DNA of 55,215 bases from Curvibacter sp. (GTDB lineage: Bacteria > Pseudomonadota > Gammaproteobacteria > Burkholderiales > Burkholderiaceae_C): NCBI GenBank assembly GCA_020248905.1, contig JADCGR010000044.1, forward strand, positions 1 to 55,215. The letters are read 5' to 3'. The notes below the pieces were generated by a model. It ran no database searches and was not told the origin of the DNA. It was given only the letters and a program-made list of their open reading frames with translations. Made by a program: the position numbers and the translations under genes. This document shows, one piece after another, positions 17,608 through 26,349 of the stretch; the first letter of the stretch is position 1; the number at the start of each line of letters is the position of its first letter.

Positions 17608-18612
17608 ATGCAAACCCGTCCCATCGGTCCCTTCCAGGTCTCGGCCCTCGGCCTTGGCTGCATGAGCCTGAGCTACGCCTATGGCCAGCCGCCGGCTGCT
17701 GAACACAGCGAGCGCGTGCTGCTCGCGGCCCTCGATGCGGGTGTCACCATGTTCGACACCGCTGCCCTCTACGGCTTTGGCGCCAATGAAACCCTGGTGG
17801 GCCGGGTGCTCAAGGCGCATCGCAGCCGCATCACCCTGGCGAGCAAGGGTGGCATGGCGGGCGTGGACGTCGCGGGTGACGGCAAGCTGGTCCGCGTGAT
17901 CGATGGCCGGCCCGACGTCATCCGCAAAAACTGCGAGGACAGCCTGCGCCGCCTGGGCACCGACGTGATCGATCTCTACTATCTGCACCGCTGGGACAAG
18001 AAGGTACCGATCGAGGACAGCGTGGGCGAGCTCTCGCGTCTGGTCGAGCGCGGGCATGTGCGCGCCATTGGCTTGTCCGAGGTATCGGCCGACACCCTTC
18101 GCAAGGCCCATGCCGTCCATCCCATTGCCGCCTTGCAGACGGAATACTCGCTCTGGACGCGCAACCCCGAGATCGCCGTGCTCGATGCCTGCCGCGAGAT
18201 CGGGGCCGCCTTCGTGGCCTTCAGCCCGGTGGCCCGCGGCTTTCTCAGCGGCAAGCTGCTCGACGTGAAGGCGCTGGACGCCAAGGACATCCGCCACGGC
18301 ATGCCACGCTTTGAACCCGCCCATTACGCGGGCAATCTCAAGCTGCTGCCCGCCTACGAGGCCGTGGCGCGCGAGGCGGCTTGCACCCCCGCGCAGCTGG
18401 CCCTGGCCTGGCTGCTGCACAAGGCGCCGCACATCATTCCCCTGTTCGGGACGACGAATCCGGAACATCTGGCCGAGAACCTTGCCGCAGCCAGCGTGCC
18501 GCTCACGCCCGCCCTCATCGCCCGGGTGGAAGCAGTGATCAACCCGCAGACCGTGGTGGGCGATCGCTACAGCGAACAGAGCAAGCGCGAAGTCGATACC
18601 GAGGTGTTCTGA
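17608..18612 (+). CDS. Aldo/keto reductase
   Basis: The 334-residue protein is a complete AKR-superfamily TIM barrel. The catalytic set is visible: Asp and Tyr in FDTAALYG, Lys in ASKGGM and His in LYYLHRWD. It is of the YajO/AKR13 type and would reduce aldehydes or ketones with NADPH. The ATG at 17608 gives the family start and avoids translating repeat family A. It follows the lig genes and abuts the hydrolase gene by one base, so the two may be cotranscribed; the substrate is unknown. Confidence 0.9.
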   Translation: MQTRPIGPFQVSALGLGCMSLSYAYGQPPAAEHSERVLLAALDAGVTMFDTAALYGFGANETLVGRVLKAHRSRITLASKGGMAGVDVAGDGKLVRVIDGRPDVIRKNCEDSLRRLGTDVIDLYYLHRWDKKVPIEDSVGELSRLVERGHVRAIGLSEVSADTLRKAHAVHPIAALQTEYSLWTRNPEIAVLDACREIGAAFVAFSPVARGFLSGKLLDVKALDAKDIRHGMPRFEPAHYAGNLKLLPAYEAVAREAACTPAQLALAWLLHKAPHIIPLFGTTNPEHLAENLAAASVPLTPALIARVEAVINPQTVVGDRYSEQSKREVDTEVF

Positions 18613-18613
18613 C

Positions 18614-19321
18614 ATGACCACTCTGATGCTTCTGCCCGGCCTGAACTGCGATGCGGCCGTCTGGGCGCCCCAGGTTGCGGCCCTTCAGGGCCAGGCCCGC
18701 TGCGTCGTCCCCGCCTGGGGCCTGCGCGACAGCCTCACCGCGATGGCCGAGCAAGTGCTGGCTGAAGCGCCCACCGAACGCTTTGCGGTGGCGGGCCACT
18801 CCATGGGCGGACGCGTGGCCTTGGAGGTGATGCGCCTGGCGCCCCAGCGCGTGGAACGCCTGGCCCTGCTGAGCACGGGCACGCATCCGCTGCCCGCGGG
18901 CGAGGCGGGCGAGAAAGAGAAGGCCGGCCGCATGGCGCTGCTCGGGATGGCGCGTGAGCAAGGCATGCGCGCCATGGCCCGGGAATGGGCCAAGGGCATG
19001 GTGCATCCTGCGCGGGTTGGCAGCGCCATCTTTGAGCAGGTGCTCGACATGTTCGAGCGCGGCAGCGCGGATCAGTTTGCCGCGCAGATCCAGGCCTTGC
19101 TTCAGCGCCCCGACGCCGCGCCGCTGTTGCCCGCCATCCCCTGCCCCACGCTCGTGCTCACCGGGCGACAAGACAGCTGGAGCGGCCCAGCCCAGCACGA
19201 AGCCATGGCTGCCGCTATCCCCGGCGCGCAGTTAACCATCGTGGAAGACAGCGGACACATGTGCACCCTGGAGCAGCCGCAGGTGGTGAGTGAGGCCTTG
19301 GCAGGCTGGCTGCGGCGCTGA
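18614..19321 (+). CDS. Alpha/beta hydrolase
   Basis: The 235-residue serine hydrolase has nucleophile elbow GHSMGG, an acid residue in TGRQD and a His in DSGHMCTLEQP, so the triad is complete. The family includes esterases, lactonases and carboxylesterases such as BioH-like proteins. It ends 72 bp before hsdR, making it the last gene of the catabolic block before the defence island. Confidence 0.88.
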   Translation: MTTLMLLPGLNCDAAVWAPQVAALQGQARCVVPAWGLRDSLTAMAEQVLAEAPTERFAVAGHSMGGRVALEVMRLAPQRVERLALLSTGTHPLPAGEAGEKEKAGRMALLGMAREQGMRAMAREWAKGMVHPARVGSAIFEQVLDMFERGSADQFAAQIQALLQRPDAAPLLPAIPCPTLVLTGRQDSWSGPAQHEAMAAAIPGAQLTIVEDSGHMCTLEQPQVVSEALAGWLRR

Positions 19322-19392
19322 TCGCCCTAGTGCCCCTGAAAATGGGGGCCAGCCGCTCACGGCTTCCCTAGAATGCGCCCAAGGGGAGACCG

Positions 19393-22167
19393 ATGACGCC
19401 AGAAGCCCGCGCCCGTCAGAACATTGATGCGCTGCTCACCGCAGCGGGTTGGCATGTGTGCGGCATGGCGGATGCCGACATCCACGCCGCCCCAGGCGTG
19501 GCCATCCGCGAGTTTCCCCTCAACACCGGCTTTGGCTTTGCCGACTATCTGCTGTACGTCAACGGCAAGGCCTGCGGCGTCATCGAGGCCAAGAAGGAGG
19601 GCGCCACCCTCACGGGCGTGGAAGTGCAGTCGGCCCGCTACGCCCAGGGCCTGCCCAACAGCTTGCCCGCCTGGGCGCGCCCACTGCCCTTTTTGTTTGA
19701 GTCCACCGGCGTAGAAACCCATTTCACCAATGGGCTCGACCCGCAGCCCCGCGCCCGCAGCGTTTTTGCCTTCTTCCGGCCCGAGCTGCTGGCCCAGTGG
19801 TTGACCTATTTGCCCGCACCGGCGGCTTCCGGTTCGGCTGTGGAAGAGCCCGGCGCCTCCACTACCTTTTTGGCCCGCCTGCAGCACATGCCCCCGCTGG
19901 TGACCGAATGGGGCGCTGGCGGCGCGAGCTACAAGCTCTGGCCCGCGCAGATCAAAGCCGTGAGCAATTTGGAAAAGAGCCTGGCCGCCAACAAGCCGCG
20001 CGCCCTGATTCAGATGGCCACCGGCAGCGGCAAGACCTTCACCAGCATCAGCTTCATCTACCGGCTCATCAAGTTTGCCGGTGCGCGGCGCGTGCTGTTT
20101 CTGGTGGACCGGGGCAACCTGGCCCGCCAGACCAAAAAAGAGTTCGACGCCTACGCCTCGCCGCACAACAACTTCAAGTTTGGTGAGGAATACATCGTCC
20201 AGCACCTGCAGGGCAACCAGCTCGACACCAGCGCCCGCGTGGTCATCTGCACCATCCAGCGCATGTTCAGCATGCTCAAGGGCCGAGAACTGGCCGAGGA
20301 CGCAGACGAAGAATCCACCGAGGGCATGGAGAGCCTGTTCAAAGACCCCCAGCCCATCCAGTACAACCCGCGCATTCCCATCGAGAGCTTCGACATCGTC
20401 GTCACCGACGAAGCCCACCGCAGCATCTACAACCTGTGGCGCCAGGTGCTGGAGTATTTCGACGCCTACCTCATCGGCCTCACCGCCACCCCCAACAAGC
20501 AAACGTTTGGCTTTTTCAACCAGAACCTGGTGATGGAATACGGCCACGCCCAGGCTGTGGCCGACGGCGTGAACGTCAACTACGACGTCTACCGCATCAA
20601 GACCGAAGTCACCGAAGCCGGGGCCAAGGTCGACAAAGGCTACTGGCTCGAAACCATGGACCGCGCCACGCGCCGCCGCGCCGCCTGGCAGCTGGACGAA
20701 GACTTTGAATACGACCCCGCCGAGCTGGACCGCGCCGTACAAACGCCCGACCAGATTCGCACCGTCGTCCGCACCCTGCGCGACCGCTGGCAGACAGACC
20801 TTTTCCCCCAGCGCGAGGAGCTGCCCAAAACCCTGGTCTTTGCCAAAGACGACAACCACGCCGAAGCCATCGTGCAGATCCTGCGCGAGGAGTTTGGCCG
20901 CGGCAACGAGTTTGCGCAGAAGATCACGTACAGAACGACGGGCACCACGCCCGAGCAGCTCATCAAAGACTTCCGCACCGCCTATTACCCGCGCGTGGCC
21001 GTCACGGTGGACATGATCGCCACCGGTACCGACATCAAGCCCGTGGAGATCGTCGTCTTCATGCGCTCGGTCAAAAGCCGCAGCTTCTTTGAGCAGATGA
21101 AGGGCCGGGGCGTGCGCGTGTGCAACCCCACGGATCTGGCCGCCGTCAACCCCGGCAACGGGGTGCGCAAAGACCACTTCGTCATCGTCGACGCCGTGGG
21201 CGTGTGCGAGCGCGACAAGACCGACAGCCGCCCCATGGACCAGAAAAAGACGGTGCCGCTGGACAAGATGCTGCAAGCCGTGGCCCTGGGCAATGTGGAG
21301 GACGAAGTGCTGAGCAGCGTGGCTGCGCGCCTGGCCCGCTTGGACAAAGACCTGGGCGAAGCCGACCATGCGAAGATTTTGGAGGCCAGCGGCGGCCACA
21401 CCCTGCAAAGCCTGGCGCGCGGCATCGTGGAAGCGCTCAACATCGACCCCACGCAAGACATGCCCCCCGCGCAGGCCGAAGAACGCCTACGCCAGGCCGC
21501 CAAACCCTTCAGCAACCCCAAACTGCGCGACCTCATCCTGCAAATGCGGCAAAAGGCCGACCTGGTGCTGGATACCGTTACACAAGACAGCTTGATTGCC
21601 GCCGGCTTCGCCGAAGGCTCTGACCGGGCCAAGGATCTGGTGCAGAGCTTCGAGGCCTTCATCCAGCAGCACAAAGACGAAATCACCGCGCTGCAAATCC
21701 TCTACAAGCGCCCCACACGCGCGCCGCTCAAGTTTGAAGACATCAAGGCCCTGGCCGATGCCCTGCACGCCCCGCCACACCTGCTGGATGAAACCGCGCT
21801 CTGGCAGGCCTACGCCGCGCTGCAAAAGGGCAGGGTCAAAGGCGCCAGCCAGCGCCGGCTGCTCACAGACCTGGTCAGCCTGGTGCGCTTTGCCATGCAG
21901 CAAGACAACGAACTGGTGCCTTACCCCGAGCGCGTGCAGGCCAACTTTAAGGCCTGGCTGGCGCAGCACGGCCAACCCTTCACCCAAGAACAACAACACT
22001 GGCTAGAAATGATCCGCGACCACATCGCCGCCAACCTCGGCATTGAAATCGACGACTTTGAGTACGCCCCCTTCAACAGCGAAGGCGGACTGGGCAAGGT
22101 GCACCAGCTGTTTGGGGCGCAGCTGCCCAAGGTGATTGAAGAGCTAAATCGGGAGTTGGCGGCGTGA
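19393..22167 (+). CDS. hsdR: Type I restriction endonuclease subunit R
   Basis: The 924-residue protein has an N-terminal PD-(D/E)xK nuclease domain (Asp51 and EAK at 65-67), then a superfamily 2 translocase with Walker A ATGSGKT near residue 210 and a DEAH box near 336, and a C-terminal EcoEI-type helical domain. It pumps and cuts DNA lacking host methylation in complex with HsdM and HsdS. All motifs are intact. The ATG at 19393 is preceded by AAGGGGAG. A possible -10 box TAGAAT lies at 19369-19374. It is the first gene of the island, and its stop overlaps the hsdS GTG start. Confidence 0.95.
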   Translation: MTPEARARQNIDALLTAAGWHVCGMADADIHAAPGVAIREFPLNTGFGFADYLLYVNGKACGVIEAKKEGATLTGVEVQSARYAQGLPNSLPAWARPLPFLFESTGVETHFTNGLDPQPRARSVFAFFRPELLAQWLTYLPAPAASGSAVEEPGASTTFLARLQHMPPLVTEWGAGGASYKLWPAQIKAVSNLEKSLAANKPRALIQMATGSGKTFTSISFIYRLIKFAGARRVLFLVDRGNLARQTKKEFDAYASPHNNFKFGEEYIVQHLQGNQLDTSARVVICTIQRMFSMLKGRELAEDADEESTEGMESLFKDPQPIQYNPRIPIESFDIVVTDEAHRSIYNLWRQVLEYFDAYLIGLTATPNKQTFGFFNQNLVMEYGHAQAVADGVNVNYDVYRIKTEVTEAGAKVDKGYWLETMDRATRRRAAWQLDEDFEYDPAELDRAVQTPDQIRTVVRTLRDRWQTDLFPQREELPKTLVFAKDDNHAEAIVQILREEFGRGNEFAQKITYRTTGTTPEQLIKDFRTAYYPRVAVTVDMIATGTDIKPVEIVVFMRSVKSRSFFEQMKGRGVRVCNPTDLAAVNPGNGVRKDHFVIVDAVGVCERDKTDSRPMDQKKTVPLDKMLQAVALGNVEDEVLSSVAARLARLDKDLGEADHAKILEASGGHTLQSLARGIVEALNIDPTQDMPPAQAEERLRQAAKPFSNPKLRDLILQMRQKADLVLDTVTQDSLIAAGFAEGSDRAKDLVQSFEAFIQQHKDEITALQILYKRPTRAPLKFEDIKALADALHAPPHLLDETALWQAYAALQKGRVKGASQRRLLTDLVSLVRFAMQQDNELVPYPERVQANFKAWLAQHGQPFTQEQQHWLEMIRDHIAANLGIEIDDFEYAPFNSEGGLGKVHQLFGAQLPKVIEELNRELAA

Positions 22168-23528
22168 GCGCGACAGAGATGCTCGAGGAGATGACGGAGG
22201 CTGTTCGCGAGCAGACGGGTTGGCGGTCTATTCCATTAGGGGAGACAGGAAAGTACATCAACGGTCTGGCGTTTAAGCCAACGGACTGGGGTGATGATGG
22301 GCTTCCGATCATCCGAATTCAGAATCTTACCGATCCGACAAAACCTCTCAATAGAACGACGCGGGCGGTTGACCCTGCTTATGTGGTGAATCCTGGAGAC
22401 ATCCTTGTCAGTTGGTCGGCGACCTTGGATGCTTTCATCTGGAATCGTGAGCCGGCCCTGCTAAATCAGCACATCTTCAAGGTCATTCCCGATACTCGGG
22501 TTGTCACAAAGAAGTTTCTTTTCTACACGCTGAAGAAGGCGATTGCAGAGATGGTGAAGTCGGAGCATTTGCACGGCTCAACCATGAAGCACATCAACCG
22601 TGGGCCATTTCTGGCACATCGTGTTGACGTTCCATCCCTAGAAATCCAAGAGGTCGTTGTCGCCGAACTCGAAAAACAGTTCTCCCGCCTCGACGAAGCC
22701 GTCGCCAACCTCCAGCGCGTCAAAGCCAACCTCAAACGCTACAAAGCCGCCGTCCTCAAAGCCGCCGTCGAAGGCCGCCTCGTCGAAACCGAAGCCGAAC
22801 TCGCCCGCCGCGAAGGGCGCAGTTACGAGACCGGCGAGCAGCTATTGCAGCGGATTCTTGAGGAGCGACGGGCGAAGTGGGCAGGTAAGGGAGAGTACAA
22901 AGTGCCGGTAGCTCCCGTTACCTCCGACCTCCCAGTGTTGCCTGAGGGGTGGGTGTGGGCCACGCTGCCGCAGCTAGGTGAGCTGAATAGAGGCAAGTCA
23001 AAGCATCGTCCGCGTGATGATGAAGCACTCTACGGCGGACCGTACCCGTTCATTCAGACAGGCGATGTGCGCCGTTCGGACGGTTCGATCACCGAATTCA
23101 CCCAGACCTATAGTGAGTTTGGTCTGGCTCAAAGTAGGCTTTGGCCAGCCGGAACCTTGTGCATCACTATTGCTGCCAATATCGCAGAGACCGGGATTCT
23201 GAAATTGGAAGCCTGCTTCCCTGACAGCATCGTTGGATTCATTCCTAGCCTTGGCTCCCCAACTGTCGAGTACGTAGAGTGCTTCATCAGAACGGCGCGT
23301 GAAGGATTAGATCGTTACGCGTCTGCGACTGCGCAGAAGAACATCAATTTGGAAGTGCTGGAGGCCGTTGCGATCCCCGTGCCGCCTTTTACTGAGCAAG
23401 TTCGCATCGTCGCCGAAGTCGACCGCCACCTGTCCATCAGCCGAGAAGTCGAAGCCGAGGTCGACACCAACCTCCAGCGCGCGCAGTCGCTGCGACAGGC
23501 GACTTTGGCCAAGGCGTTTACAGCGTAG
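22164..23528 (+). CDS. hsdS: Type I restriction-modification specificity subunit S
   Basis: The 454-residue protein has two target recognition domains (about residues 20-165 and 255-420), each followed by conserved helices (EKQFSRLDEAVANLQRVKANLKRYKAAVLKAAVEGRL and the C-terminal copy ending in LRQATLAKAF). It sets the bipartite DNA sequence recognised by the complex. The GTG start overlaps hsdR. Composition is mosaic: the conserved central helices are GC-rich like the chromosome, while both recognition domains are clearly richer in A and T, as expected if they are exchanged by recombination. Confidence 0.94.
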   Translation: MSATEMLEEMTEAVREQTGWRSIPLGETGKYINGLAFKPTDWGDDGLPIIRIQNLTDPTKPLNRTTRAVDPAYVVNPGDILVSWSATLDAFIWNREPALLNQHIFKVIPDTRVVTKKFLFYTLKKAIAEMVKSEHLHGSTMKHINRGPFLAHRVDVPSLEIQEVVVAELEKQFSRLDEAVANLQRVKANLKRYKAAVLKAAVEGRLVETEAELARREGRSYETGEQLLQRILEERRAKWAGKGEYKVPVAPVTSDLPVLPEGWVWATLPQLGELNRGKSKHRPRDDEALYGGPYPFIQTGDVRRSDGSITEFTQTYSEFGLAQSRLWPAGTLCITIAANIAETGILKLEACFPDSIVGFIPSLGSPTVEYVECFIRTAREGLDRYASATAQKNINLEVLEAVAIPVPPFTEQVRIVAEVDRHLSISREVEAEVDTNLQRAQSLRQATLAKAFTA

Positions 23529-23532
23529 TCGC

Positions 23533-24726
23533 ATGCAACATTTTCAGGATACAGAGACGGGCCAAATCCACGGATTTGACGATGGTGTAGACCCAATGAA
23601 GTTGGGCTATCGCTCAATCCCAAAGACACTTTCATCCGTCGTCAAGCAGAAGCCAAGTGAAGATCATGTTTGGCTTGATGGTGATTGGGTTCATAAGGCG
23701 GACGCTCCAGCAGGTTACGCTGCTCCGGTTTCGAGTGTTCTGTCGTATGACCCAGCTTGGCACGCCTTTTTGCAGCCATACACCTGGGTGCTGCAGGACG
23801 AGGAAGTGTTTTCGATCACTCTAGAACAGATCAACACGAACGCCTATGCGGGTGAAAGACTGGGTGAGCCGGTCTTTTCATTGGTTGAGTTTGGTATTCC
23901 CGCGCTCCTTTCGCGTGACGGTGCCATTGCTTTACCGATGCGAGATGGATTTCTCCAACAACATGCCGCTGTAGATGCGCTGAACCGGATTTTTTGTGCG
24001 CTGCTGATTGGGGGGATACATGCAGAGTTTGTTTCGCACAACGAGGCTTTGCCCGGTTGTCTTGGCGAGGATAAACGCCTGATTGTGTATACGCCGACAC
24101 AGCATGGTCGATATCGGCACATGGATGCTGCCATTTCAGAACGGATGAACCTTTTGCACCCACGTGTGATCCGGGTGGCGCAATTGCGGAGTGCACTTGG
24201 GTTTGGGTTGGCTGCGCTTTCAAATGTAAAAAACCTCTCTCCGGCGTTCTTGCTTCACGGGTACACCGCCGTGCAGCATCAGAGTGCCAGTGAAGCACTG
24301 AGTAGCCTGTGGATAGTTGTTGAGCAGGTGACATCGTTTCTGTGGGAAGAGCGAGTTCTGAAAGATTCAAACTTGAATCTTCCTGACATGAAGAAGCAAC
24401 TTAGGGACGTGGGAAAAAGCGCAGACACAGCAAAGACCGCTGTTAAGCATGAGCTGCTTTCGAGAGCCACAGTGATTTCTACGGACTGCTATTCAAGACT
24501 CAGCAGCGCACGCGATGAGCGCAATTATTTGGTGCACGAAGGTCGTGTACCGGACATGGGCGCTGTAACAGGACTTTGGCCGGCACTTTGTGAAATTCTG
24601 GAGACCGCTTCCGGTGTGTCGATGGAGCAACTCGAAAGTCTGGGGCAATGGAATCACCAGCCATCGGTACTGGTTGGAAAAGCCAACTTTGGCTGTTGGG
24701 ATGCGACTGTTAAGAATTTGGCTTGA
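23533..24726 (+). CDS. HEPN-like protein (ApeA-type motif), island gene 1
   Basis: The 397-residue protein starts at the ATG four bases after hsdS; the longer frame upstream only overlaps hsdS. No full-length family is recognised. The C-terminal third has an R-x4-H motif, R330-N-Y-L-V-H335, in ARDERNYLVHEGR, preceded by an amphipathic helix (ASEALSSLWIVVEQVTSFLWEE, given here by position 252-273). This fits HEPN ribonuclease domains of the ApeA-like kind. The first 55 residues (FQDTETGQIHGFDDGVD, later DHVWLDGDWV) resemble N-termini of phage tail-fibre assembly proteins, an inference from memory. GC is lower than in the flanking genes. An effector linked to the restriction complex is likely. 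Confidence 0.65.
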   Translation: MQHFQDTETGQIHGFDDGVDPMKLGYRSIPKTLSSVVKQKPSEDHVWLDGDWVHKADAPAGYAAPVSSVLSYDPAWHAFLQPYTWVLQDEEVFSITLEQINTNAYAGERLGEPVFSLVEFGIPALLSRDGAIALPMRDGFLQQHAAVDALNRIFCALLIGGIHAEFVSHNEALPGCLGEDKRLIVYTPTQHGRYRHMDAAISERMNLLHPRVIRVAQLRSALGFGLAALSNVKNLSPAFLLHGYTAVQHQSASEALSSLWIVVEQVTSFLWEERVLKDSNLNLPDMKKQLRDVGKSADTAKTAVKHELLSRATVISTDCYSRLSSARDERNYLVHEGRVPDMGAVTGLWPALCEILETASGVSMEQLESLGQWNHQPSVLVGKANFGCWDATVKNLA

Positions 24727-24735
24727 GGGTGTCGC

Positions 24736-25431
24736 GTGAATAGACTCAGTCCAGCCGATCAGTTGCGTAGTGCTGACAAGGCGTTGTTGCCGGACGCTAG
24801 GTCAGTGTCGACGGTAGCGCTGCGTCCTAATGGCTCGACTTCAATGGTTGCTTTGGCGGAGCGCCACGAGGACGTTGCGCAGTTCGAGTTGTTGCCGACG
24901 GTCCCTGCGGATATACGGATTCACTTTGAGACGGCGAAGAACCTGTATCTCTATGCTTGGTTTGTGTATCGGTTCTATCCGGTCGCTGAACAACAAGCGC
25001 TCATATCACTGGAATTTGGGTTGCGGGAGCGGTTAGCCATGACTTATCCCGAAAAATATGGCCCAGCATCCACGTGGATTCCTTCCCTGACAAAAATGCT
25101 TGAAACAGCTCGCAAGGATGGGCTGGTTTCAAACGCTGGGATGCGGGCGACCGAGCGATGGGCAATGCGACGAGCGCGCAATCGAGTGTCGGATGAAGCA
25201 AGTCGTCGGTTGATTGAAAGCGGAGCGGAGTTCATTGAGTTTGACCCCGATGGCGCTGTGCCTGCGCCCGGAGACTATTGCGATGATGCGCTGGGCATTT
25301 TTATAGAGACGCTGCCTGAAATTCGTAACACTTACGCGCACGGAAGCGCAATGCTCCATTCCTCAGTACTTGGAACTTTCGAAATCGTCACGGATTTGAT
25401 TAACCAGTTGTTCTCGGATTCATCCAAATGA
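24736..25431 (+). CDS. HEPN-like protein, island gene 2
   Basis: The 231-residue protein starts with GTG at 24736, 9 bp after the previous gene. It shows ALISLEFGLRERL at residues 88-100 and R197-N-T-Y-A-H202 in PEIRNTYAHGS, which together match the two-helix layout of HEPN domains with a catalytic R-x4-H. No transmembrane segments are seen. HEPN pairs usually act as RNases or as structural partners. The stop overlaps the ATG of the GIY-YIG gene (ATGA), so the genes are translationally coupled. Low GC suggests transfer. No named family was recognised beyond the motif. Confidence 0.65.
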   Translation: MNRLSPADQLRSADKALLPDARSVSTVALRPNGSTSMVALAERHEDVAQFELLPTVPADIRIHFETAKNLYLYAWFVYRFYPVAEQQALISLEFGLRERLAMTYPEKYGPASTWIPSLTKMLETARKDGLVSNAGMRATERWAMRRARNRVSDEASRRLIESGAEFIEFDPDGAVPAPGDYCDDALGIFIETLPEIRNTYAHGSAMLHSSVLGTFEIVTDLINQLFSDSSK

Positions 25432-26294
25432 TGCCTCCCTTCTCCCTCCGCATCTTCGTCGCCGACGGCGACCCTGACGGCTTGCGCATCGTCGACAAGT
25501 CCAACTGGATCGGCAAGGCGTTGGTGTTTCCGCGTGCGTTGCTGCCGCAGGTGAAGGCCCGTCCCGAGCTGGCGCAGACCGGCGTATACCTGCTGCTGGG
25601 GCCGCGCCCGGATGGGGAAGGCGACATGCTCTACGTGGGCGAGGGCGACCCCATCCGCCCCCGGCTGGAGAGCCACTATGCGCAAAAGGATTTCTGGACC
25701 CGCGCCATCGGCTTCACCACCACGACGGCCGGGCAGCTGAACAAGGCGCATGTGCAGTTTTTGGAGTCGCGCCTCATCGCCCTGGCCCGCGCCGCCAAGC
25801 GCATGCCGCTAGACAACGCCAACCAGCCCGCCGAACCGTCCCTGAGCGAGGCCGACCGTGCCGATATGGAAGTTTTTCTGGGCCACATGCTGGGCATGCT
25901 GCCGGTGCTGGGTGTGCATGCGTTTGAGCAGGCGGCCAAGGTGCAGGCGCCTATGGCACCTGTGCTGACATGCAAGGGCAAGGGGGTGGCGGCCACGGGT
26001 TACGAAGCCAGCCAGGGCTTTGTGGTCAAGGCGGGTTCGCAGGCGGTGCCTGAGGCAGTGCCGTCCATGCAGCAGCATGTGCGCGGCATGTACGATTTGC
26101 GGCAGGAGCTGATTGCGAACGGGGTATTGGCGCAGGACGCTACGGGCTACCGCTTTACTCAGGACTATCCCTTCAGCTCCCCCAGCACTGCGGCGGCGGT
26201 GGTCTTGGGGCGCAGTGCCAATGGGCGCATCGAGTGGAAAGACGCCCAAGGGCGGACGCTGAAAGAGTTGCAGGCAGCGGAGGCCAGCCAGTAG
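25428..26294 (+). CDS. GIY-YIG nuclease-like protein with C-terminal DUF4357
   Basis: The 288-residue protein carries a GIY-YIG fold at about residues 50-125: GVYLLLG (52-58), MLYVGEG (67-73), a conserved Arg near 77-79 and Glu113 in FLESRL. The C-terminal region (about 185-280, KGKGVAATGYEASQGFVV and TAAAVVLGRSANGRIEW) matches DUF4357. This pairing is common next to type I restriction loci and in stand-alone genes of unknown role. It could nick or cleave DNA, or recognise modified DNA. GC rises back to chromosomal level in this gene. Confidence 0.85.
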   Translation: MMPPFSLRIFVADGDPDGLRIVDKSNWIGKALVFPRALLPQVKARPELAQTGVYLLLGPRPDGEGDMLYVGEGDPIRPRLESHYAQKDFWTRAIGFTTTTAGQLNKAHVQFLESRLIALARAAKRMPLDNANQPAEPSLSEADRADMEVFLGHMLGMLPVLGVHAFEQAAKVQAPMAPVLTCKGKGVAATGYEASQGFVVKAGSQAVPEAVPSMQQHVRGMYDLRQELIANGVLAQDATGYRFTQDYPFSSPSTAAAVVLGRSANGRIEWKDAQGRTLKELQAAEASQ

Positions 26295-26349
26295 TCGCAC
26301 ACGCAATAGAGAACGGGCTGCTGCCCGATCTGAAGAAGGGGGGAGCGGC

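Noticed and set aside
19357-21456. 699-codon open frame on the minus strand opposite hsdR
   Set aside because: It mirrors the codon pattern of hsdR in GC-rich DNA, has no recognisable domain, and hsdR is intact with all motifs.
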